A DNA stretch of 41,369 nt, taken from the NCBI GenBank assembly GCA_016209895.1, contig JACQVH010000153.1, positions 1-41,369 on the forward strand. The letters run 5' to 3'. The position numbers and the translations under genes are program-made. Of this stretch, positions 39,611 through 41,369 are shown piece after piece. The stretch is from Candidatus Hydrogenedentota bacterium. GTDB taxonomy: Bacteria; Hydrogenedentota; Hydrogenedentia; Hydrogenedentales; SLHB01. The notes beneath the pieces are model-generated. The model made no database searches. It had not been told where the DNA came from and saw nothing but the letters and a program-made list of their open reading frames with translations. How positions within the stretch are numbered: position 1 is the stretch's first letter; the number at the start of each line of letters is the position of its first letter.

Positions 39611-40894
39611 TTACCAGAGCCCTGGAAACTTCGCGTGGACGTAGTCCCGCAACCCAATGACGGCGTAATACGACATTACGATGGAAAAGACGATCATCAC
39701 GACACAAGCGAAGTTCATTGCCGCCGAGTTCCGATGTTCCTTCATTACGTCTTTTTGGTTCAAGAGGACCGTAATCACTATGGTGGAAACGGGCACGATG
39801 ACCGCGAGCAGCGCCATGGTCAGGATCATGATGAAGACCGGCTTTGCGAATTGCGGGGGGAGGTATGGAGCGCCGAGTGCGATCAGCACGCCGACCACAA
39901 CGAGAGCGCGGCTCGACGGCGAGCGGGGATTGATCGGTGTGTTCGTGTAGTCGGCGATCAACCAGGGGCCAATGAGAATGGTCGGTATCAGGCTCGAGAT
40001 GCCTGCGCCCAGAATGCCCACCACGAACACGGTGATCGCGAACTTCCCGGCCAGCGGTTCCAGAGTCTGGACCATCTGGACCGCTTCCTCGACGGGCTGG
40101 TGGACTAGGTATAACGTCCCTGCGGCGCAAACCATTACTGCAATGCTCAGGACGAACATGGCGACGGCCGCCACCACGGCGTCGCGCGCGGCCGGTTTCT
40201 TCTCCGCAAGGGTCCAGCCGCGTTGTTTGAGGATAATGCTTCGACAATAGAGGATGGCCGAGCTGAACGTCGTACCCGCCATGCCGGACACAATGAGCGC
40301 GGCGTTGGGTTCGTGGGGCACCGTGGGAACGAACCCGACCAGAATGTCGCGCCAGGACGGCACCAGGAGGATGGCAGTAATCACGAAGGACAGGCCCATC
40401 AGGGCGACCAGGATCGCCAGCAAATTTTCGAGGAAGGCGTAACTACCGCGCCACATCGCGGCCAGAAGGAACAAGGACAGGCCGATCGTGATGGCGGCTT
40501 TGATGACCCGATTGTCATAGCCGCTGGCGTACCGAATCCACTCGCGCGCGAGGTCTACACAGATGGCGGAAAGGCCGGTGATGCTGGCGAATTCCGCGAT
40601 AGTCACCGCGAGCAGGAGAAACATCGCGACCGCGTCTCCGTAGGGCAGCCGCCGGCGCACCGCGCACAGGATCGTGTCGCCGGTGACGAGGGTGTAGCGT
40701 CCAAACATGAGCATTCCGAAATAGGTGCAAATGCACGAAAGCACGACGGTCCAGGTTAAGGACATTCCCCAGCGCGAGCCCGCTGAGGCCATGGTAGTCA
40801 CGCTGCCGGTGCCGATGTTGTAACCGATCAGAAACAACCCCGGTCCGAGCACGGCGAGCAACCGCACCACCGGATTCTTGCGCCCTCCGCTCAT
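39611..40894 (-). CDS. NRAMP-related transporter without metal-binding motifs
   Basis: A 427-residue inner-membrane protein with about 11 hydrophobic segments and the NRAMP start AVLGPGLFLIGYNIGTGSV. Classical NRAMP has DPGN in segment 1 and an MPH motif in segment 6; here the first reads YNIGTG and the second region SGMAGTTFSS, so Mn2+/Fe2+ transport is doubtful. The second half (TLAEKKPAARDAV, FVVGILGAGISSLIP) follows the family. Such divergent members exist in PVC-like bacteria. The upstream gap (40895-40965) has two TTCACAC units (40945-40958) and no clear promoter. Confidence 0.75.
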   Translation of the reverse strand: MSGGRKNPVVRLLAVLGPGLFLIGYNIGTGSVTTMASAGSRWGMSLTWTVVLSCICTYFGMLMFGRYTLVTGDTILCAVRRRLPYGDAVAMFLLLAVTIAEFASITGLSAICVDLAREWIRYASGYDNRVIKAAITIGLSLFLLAAMWRGSYAFLENLLAILVALMGLSFVITAILLVPSWRDILVGFVPTVPHEPNAALIVSGMAGTTFSSAILYCRSIILKQRGWTLAEKKPAARDAVVAAVAMFVLSIAVMVCAAGTLYLVHQPVEEAVQMVQTLEPLAGKFAITVFVVGILGAGISSLIPTILIGPWLIADYTNTPINPRSPSSRALVVVGVLIALGAPYLPPQFAKPVFIMILTMALLAVIVPVSTIVITVLLNQKDVMKEHRNSAAMNFACVVMIVFSIVMSYYAVIGLRDYVHAKFPGLW

Positions 40895-40965
40895 ATCTGA
40901 AAGACCCCTAACACCGACGTAGATGCCACCACGGTCTCACCAAGTTCACACTTCACACTTATCTT

Positions 40966-41369
40966 TTACTCTCCGCTCTCATAATAGACCCAACGCTTCG
41001 AAAGACGAAGCTGCACGATGGTCAGTGCGAGTACGATCGCGAACAGAATCCAGGCCATGGCCGAGGCGTAGCCCATTCGCATGTATTTGAAGGCGTTGTT
41101 GAACAGGGCGAAGGCGTAGAACAGCGTCGAGTCCACCGGCCCGCCGTGGGTCATGACGAAGGCCTGCGTGAAGATTTGGAACACGCCGATACCGCCCATG
41201 ATCAGGTTGAAAAGGATGTAAGGGCTCAACATGGGTATCGTGATATGGAAAAAGCAGCGGAGGCGTCCGGCGCCATCGAGGATCGCCGCCTCGTACAATT
41301 GTGACGGAATCCCTTTGAGACCGGCCAGCCAGACGATCATGCCGCCGCCCGCGCCCCACAGCCCCATCA
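40966..41369 (-). CDS. ABC sugar transporter permease (MalF/UgpA-like), partial
   Basis: The C-terminal 134 residues of a binding-protein-dependent permease; the frame is open to the window edge. YEAAILDGAGRLRCFFHITI is the EAA loop that touches the ATPase, and SPYILFNLIMGGIGVFQ, MTHGGP and the last membrane segment are typical of the MalF side. No MalG-type permease follows on this strand; an NRAMP-like gene comes next, so the partner must lie outside the window or be missing. Confidence 0.9.
   Translation of the reverse strand, partial: MGLWGAGGGMIVWLAGLKGIPSQLYEAAILDGAGRLRCFFHITIPMLSPYILFNLIMGGIGVFQIFTQAFVMTHGGPVDSTLFYAFALFNNAFKYMRMGYASAMAWILFAIVLALTIVQLRLSKRWVYYESGE

Noticed and set aside
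1..41369. tRNA, rRNA, prophage or IS element
   Set aside because: I saw no tRNA cloverleaf, rRNA stretch, transposase, integrase or phage structural gene on either strand; short tRNA genes could still escape reading by eye.

Overview
The window looks like chromosomal DNA of an uncultured Gram-negative bacterium. LpxH and an AlgI-like O-acyltransferase argue for an envelope with an outer membrane. The many paralogues of Gfo/Idh/MocA oxidoreductases, URO-D-fold proteins, GPH sugar symporters and secreted glycan-active proteins recall Hydrogenedentota, Planctomycetota or Lentisphaerota. The phylum is an inference from gene content; no rRNA or tRNA gene is visible.

Layout. 1-4150 (+): housekeeping run ftsH (3' part), folP, glmM, pdxJ. 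4.15-5.55 kb: small islet with a HEPN-type gene, a nucleotidyltransferase relic and a RelBE-like toxin-antitoxin pair. 5.65-7.73 kb (-): sugar-nucleotide epimerase, a 27-residue CopG-like mini-ORF and a Gfo/Idh/MocA oxidoreductase. 7.74-9.86 kb: dnaN flanked on both sides by AT-rich gaps with DnaA-box-like 9-mers, a candidate replication origin. 9.86-17.2 kb (-): pilB-type ATPase, DASS anion symporter, a lipoprotein with one intact and one dead amidase domain, and a GPH-type symporter. 17.2-24.8 kb: defence and toxin-antitoxin islet (SRA-HNH nuclease, DUF4928-like protein, MNT with a HEPN stub, two DUF4258-type pairs, an NTase, a broken HEAT-like gene), interrupted by a secreted glycosidase-like protein and a hairpin-rich non-coding stretch. 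24.9-30.5 kb: a Rieske/helical fusion diverging from a five-gene operon (J-like protein, TPR-like protein, PHP phosphoesterase, lepB, lpxH). 30.6-37.5 kb: PP2C phosphatase; a coupled ArsR-rhodanese / nucleoside phosphorylase / methyltransferase operon with a clear promoter and palindromic operator; MBOAT acyltransferase; truncated globin; secreted FG-GAP protein. 37.5-41.4 kb (-): broken VapC with intact antitoxin, a URO-D-fold protein, an NRAMP-related transporter lacking the metal motifs, and a partial ABC sugar permease.

How parts fit. folP, glmM, pdxJ, lepB, lpxH and the amidase lipoprotein serve cofactor and envelope biogenesis. The ArsR-rhodanese operon looks like a self-regulated stress or salvage unit. 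Small toxin-antitoxin-like modules are dense and several are decayed.

The most unusual non-coding feature is a family of degenerate 7-bp tandem arrays. They sit at three convergent gene junctions (pdxJ/HEPN, lpxH/PP2C, MBOAT/globin). At two of these the order is the same: a GAGCA-type array first, then a CCC-type array ending on the stop codon of the opposing gene. A related array is translated inside the amidase gene, and another supplies the C-terminus of LpxH.
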